Below, piece by piece: positions 1 to 7,225 of a DNA stretch of 64,000 nt. Under the pieces are notes generated by a model. The model made no database searches, was not told where the DNA came from, and worked only from the letters and a program-made list of their open reading frames with translations. This stretch comes from Cohnella thailandensis (GTDB lineage Bacteria; Bacillota; Bacilli; Paenibacillales; Paenibacillaceae), in contig NZ_JACJVQ010000019.1 of assembly GCF_014212135.1 (NCBI RefSeq), positions 248,001 to 312,000 of the forward strand. The letters run 5' to 3'. Each line of letters opens with the position of its first letter. Within the stretch, counting starts at the first letter, position 1. The translations under genes were made by a program, and so were the position numbers.

Positions 1-510
1 TACAAGGCGATTATCGCGTCGATCGGCGCCGGAATCGGTTCGGAGTTCGACGTCGAGGAAAGCAATTATTCGAAGATCGTCATCATGACGGACGCCGATA
101 CGGACGGCGCCCATATTCAAGTGCTGCTTCTGACCTTCTTCTATCGCTATATGAAGCCGCTGATCGATAACGGCAAGGTGTTCATCGCCCAGCCGCCGCT
201 GTACAAGATCACGAGGAAGTCGGGCAAGCTGGAGACCGTTCGCTACGCTTGGACGGACGAGCAGCTGCAGAATTACATGAAGGAAATCGGCAAAGGAGCC
301 GAGCTGCAGCGCTACAAGGGACTCGGGGAGATGAACCCCGAGCAGCTGTGGGAGACGACGATGAATCCCGAATCGCGCACCCTGCTGCAGGTACAAGTCG
401 AGGACGCCGCGAAGGCCGAGCGCCGGGTATCCACCCTGATGGGCGATAAGGTCGATCCGCGCAAGCGCTGGATCATCGATAACGTCGACTTCACCGAATA
501 CGAAGAATAA
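1..510 (+). CDS. parE: DNA topoisomerase IV subunit B, C-terminal part (5' end cut by window)
   Basis: The reading frame is open from base 1 and ends in TAA. It carries the end of the TOPRIM domain with the Mg-binding motif TDADTDGAHI (about residues 29-38 of the visible part), the GELQRYKGLGEMNP-like motif and the usual C-terminal PRKRWIIDN block of type IIA B subunits. GyrB and ParE look alike here. I call ParE because the next gene, 20 bp downstream, is ParC-like, and parE-parC is the standard Firmicute pair. The product supplies the ATPase/TOPRIM half of topoisomerase IV, which decatenates daughter chromosomes. Only the last 169 residues are present, so the ATPase domain cannot be inspected. 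Confidence 0.93.
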   Translation, partial: YKAIIASIGAGIGSEFDVEESNYSKIVIMTDADTDGAHIQVLLLTFFYRYMKPLIDNGKVFIAQPPLYKITRKSGKLETVRYAWTDEQLQNYMKEIGKGAELQRYKGLGEMNPEQLWETTMNPESRTLLQVQVEDAAKAERRVSTLMGDKVDPRKRWIIDNVDFTEYEE

Positions 511-530
511 CCTCGGAAAGGGGGAGAACG

Positions 531-2993
531 ATGAGCATGATGGAGCAATATTTACCCGCGTTTCTGGAAGAGGTCGTCGGCGACCGCTTCGGACGCTATT
601 CCAAATACATTATCCAAGACCGCGCGATACCGGACGTTCGCGACGGTCTGAAGCCCGTGCAGAGGCGGATTCTCTACGCGATGTACGACGGAGGCAATAC
701 GCCGGACAAGCCGTACCGGAAGTCGGCGAAGACCGTCGGGGACGTCATGGGGAACTATCACCCTCATGGCGATTCTTCCATCTATGAGGGCATGGTCCGC
801 ATGGCCCAGCCGTGGAAGATGGGACATACGCTCGTCGACGGACACGGCAACTGGGGCTCGATGGACGACGACCCGCCGGCGGCGATGCGTTATACCGAAG
901 CAAGGCTGTCGCCGATCGCGATGGAGCTTATTCGCGATATCGAGAAGAGAACCGTTCTCTTCAAGGACAATTTCGACAATACCGCGAAGGAGCCGGTCGT
1001 GCTTCCTTCCCGTTACCCGAACCTCTTGGTCAACGGGGTCAGCGGCATCTCGGCGGGCTTCGCGACGGAGATTCCGCCTCACAACCTGAGAGAAGTCATC
1101 GACGCGTGCATCGCCTTCATGGACAAGCCGGACATGACGACGGCCGAGCTGATGGCGATCGTCAAAGGTCCCGACCTGCCCACCGGGGGCATTATCATGG
1201 GCGAAGAAGGCATTCGCGAAGCTTACGAAACGGGCAAGGGCCGCATGTACATCCGTTCGAAGACCGCCATCGAGGACGTTCGCGGCGGCAAGCAGCAGAT
1301 CGTCATCACCGAGATTCCCTATCAAGTCGTCAAGGCGAGACTGGTCAATACGATCGATAGCCTGAGATTGGAGAAAAAGGTAGAGGGGATCGCCGAGGTT
1401 CGGGACGAGAGCGGGCGCGCGGGAATGCGGATCGTCATCGAGCTGAAGAAGGACGCCGATGCCGAAGGCATCCTGGCTTACCTGCTGAAGAAGACGGACC
1501 TTCAAGTGACGTACAGCTTCAACATGGTGGCCATCGTGAACAAGGCTCCGAGGCAGCTTGGGCTGAAGTCGATTCTGGAAGCGTATATCGCGCATCAGAA
1601 GGAAGTCGTCACTCACCGCACCCAATTCGACCTGGAGAAGGCCGAAGACCGTGCTCACGTGCTGGAAGGCCTCGTCAAGGCGCTGAACCTGCTGGACGCG
1701 GTCATCGAGACGATCAAAGCGTCTAAGAACCGGCAGGACGCGCAGAACAACCTGGTCGCCAAGTTCTCGTTCTCCGAGCGCCAGGCCGACGCGATTCTGA
1801 CCTTGCAGCTGTATCGCTTGACGAACCTCGAGATCACGTCGCTCGAGAAGGAGCATAGCGACACGCTGAAGAAGATGCAGCAGCTGCGGGCGATTCTCGA
1901 CAACCCGAAGAAGCTGATCGGGGTCATCCGGGACGAGCTGGGCGAGATCCGCGCCAAGTACGGCATCGACCGCCGTTCGGTCATTCAAGGCGAAGTCGAA
2001 GCGCTCAAGGTCAACCTTGAGGTCACGGTGCCCGCGGAAGAGGTTATCGTGACGCTTAGCCGTCAAGGCTACGTGAAGCGGACGAGCCTGATGTCCTTTA
2101 CCCGTTCGGGAGGAGATATGGGCAGCTCGGGCGTGAAGGAGGGAGACGGCATTCGCTGGAGGCTCCAGCCGAATACGCTCGATTCGCTCCTGCTCTTCAC
2201 CCAGAAAGGCCAATACTTCCTGCTGCCCGTTCACCAGATTCCGGAGTTCAAGTGGAAGGATACCGGGACCGCGATCGTGAACGTGCTTCCGCTGACGAAG
2301 GACGACCGGATCGTCAGTCTTATTCACGTGAAGCCGGGAGAATGGCCGGACGCGGAAGGGCAGGGAGGCAGCTCGTCCTCTCTGGTGTTCGTCACCCGCA
2401 ACGGCCAAGTGAAGCGAACTCCTCTGGCCGAGTACTTTACGACCCGCAGCACGGCGATCGCCGCCGTGAAGGTAGGGGAAGGAGACGAGGTCGTCAACGT
2501 CTACGTCAGCGACGGCTCCGCGGAGGTCATGCTCGTGACGGAGCAAGGCATGAGCATCCGCTTCCTCGAGAGCGATGTCAGCCAGCAAGGCCGAGTAGCG
2601 GGAGGCGTTCGCGGCATCTCGCTTAAGGACGGCGACGCGGTGACGGACGGCTTCCCGGTGAGCGGAGACGAAGGAGAGATCCTCGTTCTGTCCGACTACG
2701 GCTATGCGAAGCGTTCCCTATTGTTCGATTATCCGCAGCAGGGACGCGGCGGCAAGGGGATTCAGACGTTCGAGTTCAAGGAAGGCAAGCGCGTCAAACC
2801 GAACGGAACCCGCCTGATCGGCGCCTTCTACGTCAAAGAAGCCGTCACCATCGAATCGGTGGCGGCAAGCGGAACTTCCATCGAATTCGTCTCCGAGACG
2901 GCGCCGATCGACGATCGCAAGTCGCACGGAAAGGCGATGGCGCAGGTCGAGCGGAACGATCTGCTGACGGAAGCGTTCCCGAAGCCGTTATAA
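531..2993 (+). CDS. parC: DNA topoisomerase IV subunit A
   Basis: An 820-residue breakage-reunion subunit. The catalytic tyrosine lies in AAMRYTEARLS (Tyr121). The quinolone-region motif HPHGDSSIYE (about 77-86) keeps Ser82 and Glu86, the residues usually changed in resistant mutants, so it looks wild type. The C-terminal half (about 490-800) is the beta-pinwheel DNA-wrapping domain, with repeated G.VKRT / GYAKRS-like blades. The start ATG has a GGGGGAG ribosome site 6 bp upstream; a second in-frame ATG lies two codons later. It follows parE by 20 bp and is clearly co-transcribed. The canonical gyrA GQ-box is not evident, which together with the parE neighbour favours ParC over GyrA. Confidence 0.95.
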   Translation: MSMMEQYLPAFLEEVVGDRFGRYSKYIIQDRAIPDVRDGLKPVQRRILYAMYDGGNTPDKPYRKSAKTVGDVMGNYHPHGDSSIYEGMVRMAQPWKMGHTLVDGHGNWGSMDDDPPAAMRYTEARLSPIAMELIRDIEKRTVLFKDNFDNTAKEPVVLPSRYPNLLVNGVSGISAGFATEIPPHNLREVIDACIAFMDKPDMTTAELMAIVKGPDLPTGGIIMGEEGIREAYETGKGRMYIRSKTAIEDVRGGKQQIVITEIPYQVVKARLVNTIDSLRLEKKVEGIAEVRDESGRAGMRIVIELKKDADAEGILAYLLKKTDLQVTYSFNMVAIVNKAPRQLGLKSILEAYIAHQKEVVTHRTQFDLEKAEDRAHVLEGLVKALNLLDAVIETIKASKNRQDAQNNLVAKFSFSERQADAILTLQLYRLTNLEITSLEKEHSDTLKKMQQLRAILDNPKKLIGVIRDELGEIRAKYGIDRRSVIQGEVEALKVNLEVTVPAEEVIVTLSRQGYVKRTSLMSFTRSGGDMGSSGVKEGDGIRWRLQPNTLDSLLLFTQKGQYFLLPVHQIPEFKWKDTGTAIVNVLPLTKDDRIVSLIHVKPGEWPDAEGQGGSSSSLVFVTRNGQVKRTPLAEYFTTRSTAIAAVKVGEGDEVVNVYVSDGSAEVMLVTEQGMSIRFLESDVSQQGRVAGGVRGISLKDGDAVTDGFPVSGDEGEILVLSDYGYAKRSLLFDYPQQGRGGKGIQTFEFKEGKRVKPNGTRLIGAFYVKEAVTIESVAASGTSIEFVSETAPIDDRKSHGKAMAQVERNDLLTEAFPKPL

Positions 2994-2994
2994 G

Positions 2995-3171
2995 TTAATC
3001 GTAGGGGCCGTCTCTCGGCTCCATGCGGTCCAACCACTTCAGAAGCATATCCAATACGACCCACAGAGGCACCGGCTCGTCTAGCCGTTCCAGCCACTGT
3101 GGGTCCTCCAATATTCCGGCTTCTTTCGCCATTCGCCCGATCATTTTCTTGCGTTCGTCTATCGGGTTCAT
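2995..3171 (-). CDS. Small hypothetical protein (58 aa)
   Basis: A short charged protein, convergent with parC (stop codons almost touching). An ATG at 3177 is also possible, but the GGAGGGG site at 3179-3185 sits 1 bp from that codon and 7 bp from the ATG at 3171, so 3171 is the better start. The product has an amphipathic N-terminal helix (DERKKMIGRMAKEAG) and a Trp/Leu-rich C-terminal helix (WVVLDMLLKWLDRM), no signal peptide and no cysteines. I do not recognise a family. The good ribosome site and lack of competing coding sequence suggest a real gene; function unknown. Confidence 0.6.
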   Translation of the reverse strand: MNPIDERKKMIGRMAKEAGILEDPQWLERLDEPVPLWVVLDMLLKWLDRMEPRDGPYD

Positions 3172-3290
3172 GCTCATTCCCCTCCGAATTGCCTTCCTGC
3201 ACGTATCCGTTTATTTCAACAAGGTCTGTCACCAGTATATGTCTTAGACTGTCGCATCGTACCTGATTATGAGGATTCACGTCGTAAATA

Positions 3291-3335
3291 TTTAACTTCA
3301 TTAAACTATCTTTCGACAGGGGCGAAGCGTATAAT
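3291..3335 (+). promoter_or_regulatory. Candidate promoter and operator of the MarR gene
   Basis: A consensus -10 TATAAT lies at 3330-3335 with only a weak -35. Just upstream is an AT-rich palindrome TTTAA-CTTCA-TTAAA (3291-3305), the type of site MarR proteins use for autoregulation. Assignment is inference. Confidence 0.4.
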
Positions 3336-3375
3336 ATAAAGAGAAGGCATGGTTCGGGATATGGAGGGAGATGGA

Positions 3376-3915
3376 ATGGAGATGGCGGCGGAATTTGTGA
3401 AAAGCTGGTTAAAACTTTCGAAAGATTGGAATACGCAAATGGAAACGGAACTTGCGCCCCAGCTGACGGCCGGACAGTTGCAAGTGTTGGAGCTTATGCT
3501 GCAATTCGAGCCGATGAAGCCATCCGATCTCCTTCCTTACCTGGAGACGACTCCGGCGGCGATCACTACCCTATTGGATCGGATGGAACGGAACGGTCTC
3601 GTGCGCCGCGATCGCGACGAGCACGACCGGAGAATCGTTTGGGTCAGCATGACGGACTTGGGGCGTTCGGAGGCGGAGCGGGGGCTTAAGATTAGGAGCG
3701 ACATCGTCTCCAGGTCGCTGGAGAGACTGTCCTTGCATAACCGGCAGCTTCTCATCTATCTGATCGGCAAGGTAGCCGGAACTTGGGAGCCGCCGGCAGG
3801 CTCGTCCTCCCAAGCGGACAAGGGGGCGGACAAGCCGGCGGAAGCGTCCGGCACCGCAAGCGAGCCGGCCGCCGTCTCCGAGACCGGAGCGGGCTCCGAG
3901 GCGGTCAACGGATAA
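3376..3915 (+). CDS. MarR family transcriptional regulator
   Basis: A 179-residue winged-helix regulator. The DNA-binding part reads KPSDLLPYLETTPAAITTLLDRMERNGLVRRDRDEHDRR, with the typical MarR wing (about residues 47-85), flanked by dimerisation helices. The last 45 residues are a low-complexity Ala/Gly/Ser/Glu tail, probably disordered. The ORF can be opened at 3349, but GGAGGGAG at 3363-3370 places the ATG at 3376 (or 3382) as the translated start. No co-directional gene follows; the 51-bp repeat block begins 9 bp after the stop. The target and ligand are unknown. Confidence 0.85.
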   Translation: MEMAAEFVKSWLKLSKDWNTQMETELAPQLTAGQLQVLELMLQFEPMKPSDLLPYLETTPAAITTLLDRMERNGLVRRDRDEHDRRIVWVSMTDLGRSEAERGLKIRSDIVSRSLERLSLHNRQLLIYLIGKVAGTWEPPAGSSSQADKGADKPAEASGTASEPAAVSETGAGSEAVNG

Positions 3916-3924
3916 GCAGCTCTT

Positions 3925-4050
3925 AACCCGAGAAATTCGGGTTACAGAGCAGAAACTAAGACCAAAAATAGCTGTAACCCGAGAAATTCGGGTTGCAGAG
4001 CAGAAACCAAGGCCTAAAACAGCTGTAACCCGAGAAATTCGGGTTGCAGC
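3925..4050. repeat. Three tandem 51-bp repeats with a palindromic core
   Basis: The 19-bp palindrome AACCCGAGAAATTCGGGTT (7-bp stem, 5-nt loop) occurs at 3925-3943, 3976-3994 and 4027-4045, exactly 51 bp apart. It is joined by a nearly identical linker beginning (a/g)CAGAGCAGAAAC; the third copy is truncated after the palindrome. The block lies between the convergent MarR and CapA genes and may act as a bidirectional terminator, although no long T-tract follows the stems. Confidence 0.85.
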
Positions 4051-4108
4051 TGCATGAGACAATAATCTATGCCGTTATTTATGATAACCTTATTCTTCAG
4101 CCTGCTTC

Positions 4109-5410
4109 TTACGACGAGAGTCGTTTAAGGTGCAGGCTTATTCCGTTCAGATAGCTTTGCATCTTGCCGTATTCGGATGACGTCCATTCCTTGCTGGCCG
4201 AGTCGGCTAACGTCTGCGCGAGCGGAAGAATCGTATACCGCTTCAGCCCGCCCGAGACTCGCTGATTCACCCACGTCGGCGTCGTCTCCGCATCGCCCCA
4301 GTCGGTGTCGGAACGTCCGTCCGGCCAAACCGTCTTGGTCAACTTCAGATGAAGGATGACGCCGACATCCTTCCATTCCTCCTTCTGATTCGAGATGAAG
4401 TTGCCCATCGAATAGATGACGAAGCCTTGGCGCTTGCCGCCTTCCTCCTCCGGATCGTCGACCTCGATCGTCTCGTAGGGTTGAACGACGTGCGGATGCG
4501 AGCCCAGAATGATATCGGCTCCCGCTTCGATCACGGAGCGCGCCAGCGATTTCTGCTCGTCATTCGGCATTCTCTGGTATTCGACCCCGAAGTGAAGGGA
4601 GACCGCGATCGCATCGGCTCCGGAAGCTTTCAGCTTGCGGATATCCTCTTGGATCTGCGGCAGCGAGATCAGGTTTACGCTGTATTCCTTCCCCTTGGGG
4701 ATCGGAATGCCATTGGTACCGTACGTATACGACAGGAAGCCGAGCTTGATTCCGTTTTTCTCGACGATAACCAGCCGCTCCGAATCGTACTTGGAGACGG
4801 AGGTGCCGTAAGGGATCAACCCTGACGCGCGAATGTTCTGCAGCGACCTCTGGACGCCGGCAAAGCCGCGGTCCAGGGAATGGTTGTTCGCCGTCGAGAC
4901 GATCCCGAAGCCGGCATCGACGAGGGCGTTCGTCAGCTCGCTCGGAGCGTTGAACCGAGGATAGCCGGAATACTTGAGATCCTTCCCCGCGACGGGAGTC
5001 TCCAGGTTGGCGACGACCCAATCTCCTTGCTGCAGAATCGGCTTCACCTTGCGAAACCATGGGGTAAAATCGTAGCTGTCGGTAGAGGCATCGTAATAAG
5101 AGGGCAATTGCGGGGAATGCACCATAATATCTCCGACCGCCAGAAGATCGGCTTCCGTCGTTACGGGAACGGCAGGAACGGATGGGGAAGAGGAGGCTTC
5201 GGGCTGCGTATCGGTCGAGGGCTGCGTATCGGTCGAGGGCTGCGTATCCGTCGAGGGTTGCGTCTCGGATGATGTCGGCGAGACGATTGCAGATGCCGAA
5301 GGAGACGACCGCGCCGGGCGGTCGGAATCGAAAGAACAGGCCGACAGAAGAAGAAGGCTGCCTGCAAGCAGCCCTCCGGTCGTTATGCGCACGAACGATA
5401 GGTTCGTCAT
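4109..5410 (-). CDS. CapA/PgsA-type metallophosphatase-fold lipoprotein
   Basis: A 433-residue secreted lipoprotein. It has an N-terminal signal with lipobox LSAC (Cys25), then a Ser/Thr/Pro-rich linker containing three QPSTDT repeats, then the CapA domain from about residue 85. Family metal-site motifs are visible: VGDIMVH, ANLETP, STANNHSLDRG and GSHPHVVQPYE. CapA homologues take part in poly-gamma-glutamate capsule synthesis, but no capB or capC lies nearby, so a cell-surface phosphatase/hydrolase role is all I can support. Start: GGAGGT 10 bp upstream. It lies 36 bp downstream of the methyltransferase gene and probably shares its transcript. Confidence 0.85.
   Translation of the reverse strand: MTNLSFVRITTGGLLAGSLLLLSACSFDSDRPARSSPSASAIVSPTSSETQPSTDTQPSTDTQPSTDTQPEASSSPSVPAVPVTTEADLLAVGDIMVHSPQLPSYYDASTDSYDFTPWFRKVKPILQQGDWVVANLETPVAGKDLKYSGYPRFNAPSELTNALVDAGFGIVSTANNHSLDRGFAGVQRSLQNIRASGLIPYGTSVSKYDSERLVIVEKNGIKLGFLSYTYGTNGIPIPKGKEYSVNLISLPQIQEDIRKLKASGADAIAVSLHFGVEYQRMPNDEQKSLARSVIEAGADIILGSHPHVVQPYETIEVDDPEEEGGKRQGFVIYSMGNFISNQKEEWKDVGVILHLKLTKTVWPDGRSDTDWGDAETTPTWVNQRVSGGLKRYTILPLAQTLADSASKEWTSSEYGKMQSYLNGISLHLKRLSS
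5201..5254. repeat. 18-bp in-frame tandem repeat in the CapA linker
   Basis: Three consecutive 18-bp units (gggctgcgtatcggtcga type, the third with one change) encode the QPSTDT repeats of the lipoprotein linker. Such units can change copy number by slippage without breaking the frame. Confidence 0.85.
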
Positions 5411-5446
5411 GTTCGGTTGTACCTCCGTAATTTCGGTCGCCGAAGC

Positions 5447-6316
5447 TTATTCCTTGCTCTCCCAGCGTCCGTATATCCCGCAGGGGAGGGTGAGCCCGCT
5501 CGCGGTGATCGGCAAGCCGACTTCTCCGCAGTCGATGCTGCCGCCGAACTTGCGGCCGATCGACATTTGAAGCATGTTGTACAGCACCGTAGGCGAGAAG
5601 CCGGTCGTATAGGAGTTTACGAGCACGAACAGCGGATTGTCCGACAGAATGTTCACGCAGCTCTCCAGGAAGGGGAACAGGTTCTCCTCGAGCTTCCACA
5701 TCTCGCCGCCCGGTCCGCGTCCGTAGGAAGGAGGGTCCATAATGATCGCCTCGTATTGCCGGCCGCGGCGTTGCTCGCGCTGGACGAACTTGAACACGTC
5801 GTCCGTAATGTACCGGATCGGGGCCGATTCCAAACCGGACAGCTCCGCGTTCTCCTTCGCCCATTGCACCATTCCTTTGGCGGCATCGACGTGGCACACC
5901 TCGGCGCCTGCCGACGCGGCCGCGACGGTCGCGCCGCCCGTATAAGCGAACAGATTCAAGACGCGAATCGGACGTCCCGCATTCTTGATGCGGTTCATCA
6001 TCCAGCTCCAGTTCACCGCCTGCTCGGGGAACAAGCCGGTGTGCTTGAAGTTCGTCGGCTTGATATGGAACTTAAGCGGTCCGTATTCGATGCTCCATCT
6101 CTCCGGCAGCTTCGACTTGAATTGCCACTGTCCGCCTCCGGAGGAGCTGCGGTAGTAATGACCGTCGGCGTTGCGCCACTGCGCGGTTTCCTTCTGCAAG
6201 GGCCATAGAATTTGCGGATCCGGCCGGCGGAGAACGACGTTGCCCCAGCGCTCCAGCTTCTCTCCGTTACCCGTATCCAGCAGTTCGTAATCTTTCCACT
6301 CGTTAGCCAATCTCAT
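5447..6316 (-). CDS. Class I SAM-dependent methyltransferase (RlmI/RlmK-like)
   Basis: A 289-residue Rossmann methyltransferase. The SAM-binding motif I is VLNLFAYTGGATVAAA (about 124-139), followed by an acidic motif II (EVCHVDAAKG) and motif IV DPPSYGRG, the NPPY-type motif of RNA/DNA base methylases such as RlmI/RlmK. The frame can start at TTG 6340, but ATG 6316, with AAAGGAAG upstream, matches the homologous N-terminus better. Substrate is not deducible; rRNA cytosine or guanine is the likely class. It lies between the response regulator (50 bp upstream) and capA (36 bp downstream), all on the minus strand. Confidence 0.8.
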   Translation of the reverse strand: MRLANEWKDYELLDTGNGEKLERWGNVVLRRPDPQILWPLQKETAQWRNADGHYYRSSSGGGQWQFKSKLPERWSIEYGPLKFHIKPTNFKHTGLFPEQAVNWSWMMNRIKNAGRPIRVLNLFAYTGGATVAAASAGAEVCHVDAAKGMVQWAKENAELSGLESAPIRYITDDVFKFVQREQRRGRQYEAIIMDPPSYGRGPGGEMWKLEENLFPFLESCVNILSDNPLFVLVNSYTTGFSPTVLYNMLQMSIGRKFGGSIDCGEVGLPITASGLTLPCGIYGRWESKE

Positions 6317-6366
6317 GTGTCCATTAACTTCCTTTTCCAATCGAAATGTAGTATCCGGTTCCGGCG

Positions 6367-7116
6367 TTACGCTTCCGCTCTGGCCGATTCCTTCTCGGCG
6401 GAGAAACGGTAGCCGAACCCTCGCACCGTCAGTATGTAGGTCGGATTGATGGGATCGGGCTCCAGCTTCTTGCGAAGGTTGCTGATATGAACCATCAAGG
6501 TCCGGGTGTCGCCCATGCTATCCGAATGCCAGACTAGGCGGTACAGCTCATCCAGCGGGAAGACCCGGTTCGGCTGTCTGGCCAGAACGGTCAGGAGCTC
6601 GAATTCTTTGACGGAGAGGGGAACAAGCTCGCCGCCCCGCCTGACCTCGAACCGCTGCATGTCGATTTCCAGCTCTCCGAAGACGAGCGTCGATTCGTGC
6701 GCCTCCGGCGGTCGTTCTCTAGTTCGGCGCCTGCGAATATGGGCTCTTACCCGGGCGACCAACGTGCTGGGACTGAAGGGCTTCGTGATGTAATCGTCTC
6801 CGCCTTCGGACAAAGCGTGAATGATGTCGTTATCTTCTCCCTTGCAGCTTAAGAAAAGAATCGGGGTACAGGCTCCGGAACCCTTGCGCAGGGACCGGCA
6901 CACCTCTATGCCGTCGGGTTGTCCTAAGTTGATATCAAGAATAATCAGATCGGGAGCGATCGTATCGGCCAATCGGATCGCATCGGGCCCGTTGTCCGCC
7001 TTGTGAACGCGGAATCCTTCCCGCTCTAGATATAACGCAATCAATTCCGTAATCTCCAATTCGTCGTCAACAACGAGAACAGAAGCGTTAGACAGGCTCA
7101 CTGCTTCATCCCCCAT
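6367..7116 (-). CDS. OmpR/PhoB family response regulator
   Basis: A 249-residue regulator. The receiver domain (about 11-130) has the acidic pair Asp17/Asp18, phospho-acceptor Asp61 (LIILDINLG) and Lys112 (YITKPF). A C-terminal winged-helix DNA-binding domain (about 145-240) ends in the typical RGFGYRF. The ATG at 7116 has no clear ribosome site. A GTG at 7101, with GGGGGATGAAGCA before it, is a plausible alternative start. It is divergent from the sensor kinase gene starting at 7226, which is its probable partner even though the two are on opposite strands. Confidence 0.9.
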   Translation of the reverse strand: MGDEAVSLSNASVLVVDDELEITELIALYLEREGFRVHKADNGPDAIRLADTIAPDLIILDINLGQPDGIEVCRSLRKGSGACTPILFLSCKGEDNDIIHALSEGGDDYITKPFSPSTLVARVRAHIRRRRTRERPPEAHESTLVFGELEIDMQRFEVRRGGELVPLSVKEFELLTVLARQPNRVFPLDELYRLVWHSDSMGDTRTLMVHISNLRKKLEPDPINPTYILTVRGFGYRFSAEKESARAEA

Positions 7117-7150
7117 GGCAAAATAAACAATCGTCGGTACATACGAACTT

Positions 7151-7180
7151 ATTATACTTAAAGCGTTGACGCAGAATCAA
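7151..7180 (-). promoter_or_regulatory. Promoter of the response regulator gene
   Basis: On the minus strand TTGATT (7180-7175), 18 bp, TATAAT (7156-7151). Its -35 region overlaps the divergent kinase promoter, so the two genes probably share control. Confidence 0.6.
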
Positions 7181-7194
7181 TGCGGGATTACGAT
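7166..7194 (+). promoter_or_regulatory. Promoter of the sensor kinase gene
   Basis: TTGACG (7166-7171), 17 bp, TACGAT (7189-7194), positioned 32 bp before the GGGAGAG-supported ATG at 7226. Confidence 0.55.
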
Positions 7195-7225
7195 GAGGGG
7201 AGGTGAAATTTCGGGAGAGATTGTA

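Noticed and set aside
552..2588. 678-residue minus-strand open frame within parC
   Set aside because: Complement of a conserved gene in GC-rich DNA; no recognisable motif and no start signals.
3925..4050. Possible CRISPR array
   Set aside because: The parts between the palindromes are nearly identical rather than unique spacers, there are only three copies, and no cas gene is nearby.
4560..5897. 445-residue minus-strand frame overlapping capA and the methyltransferase in another phase
   Set aside because: Runs across two well-defined genes in the wrong frame with random-looking Arg-rich sequence.
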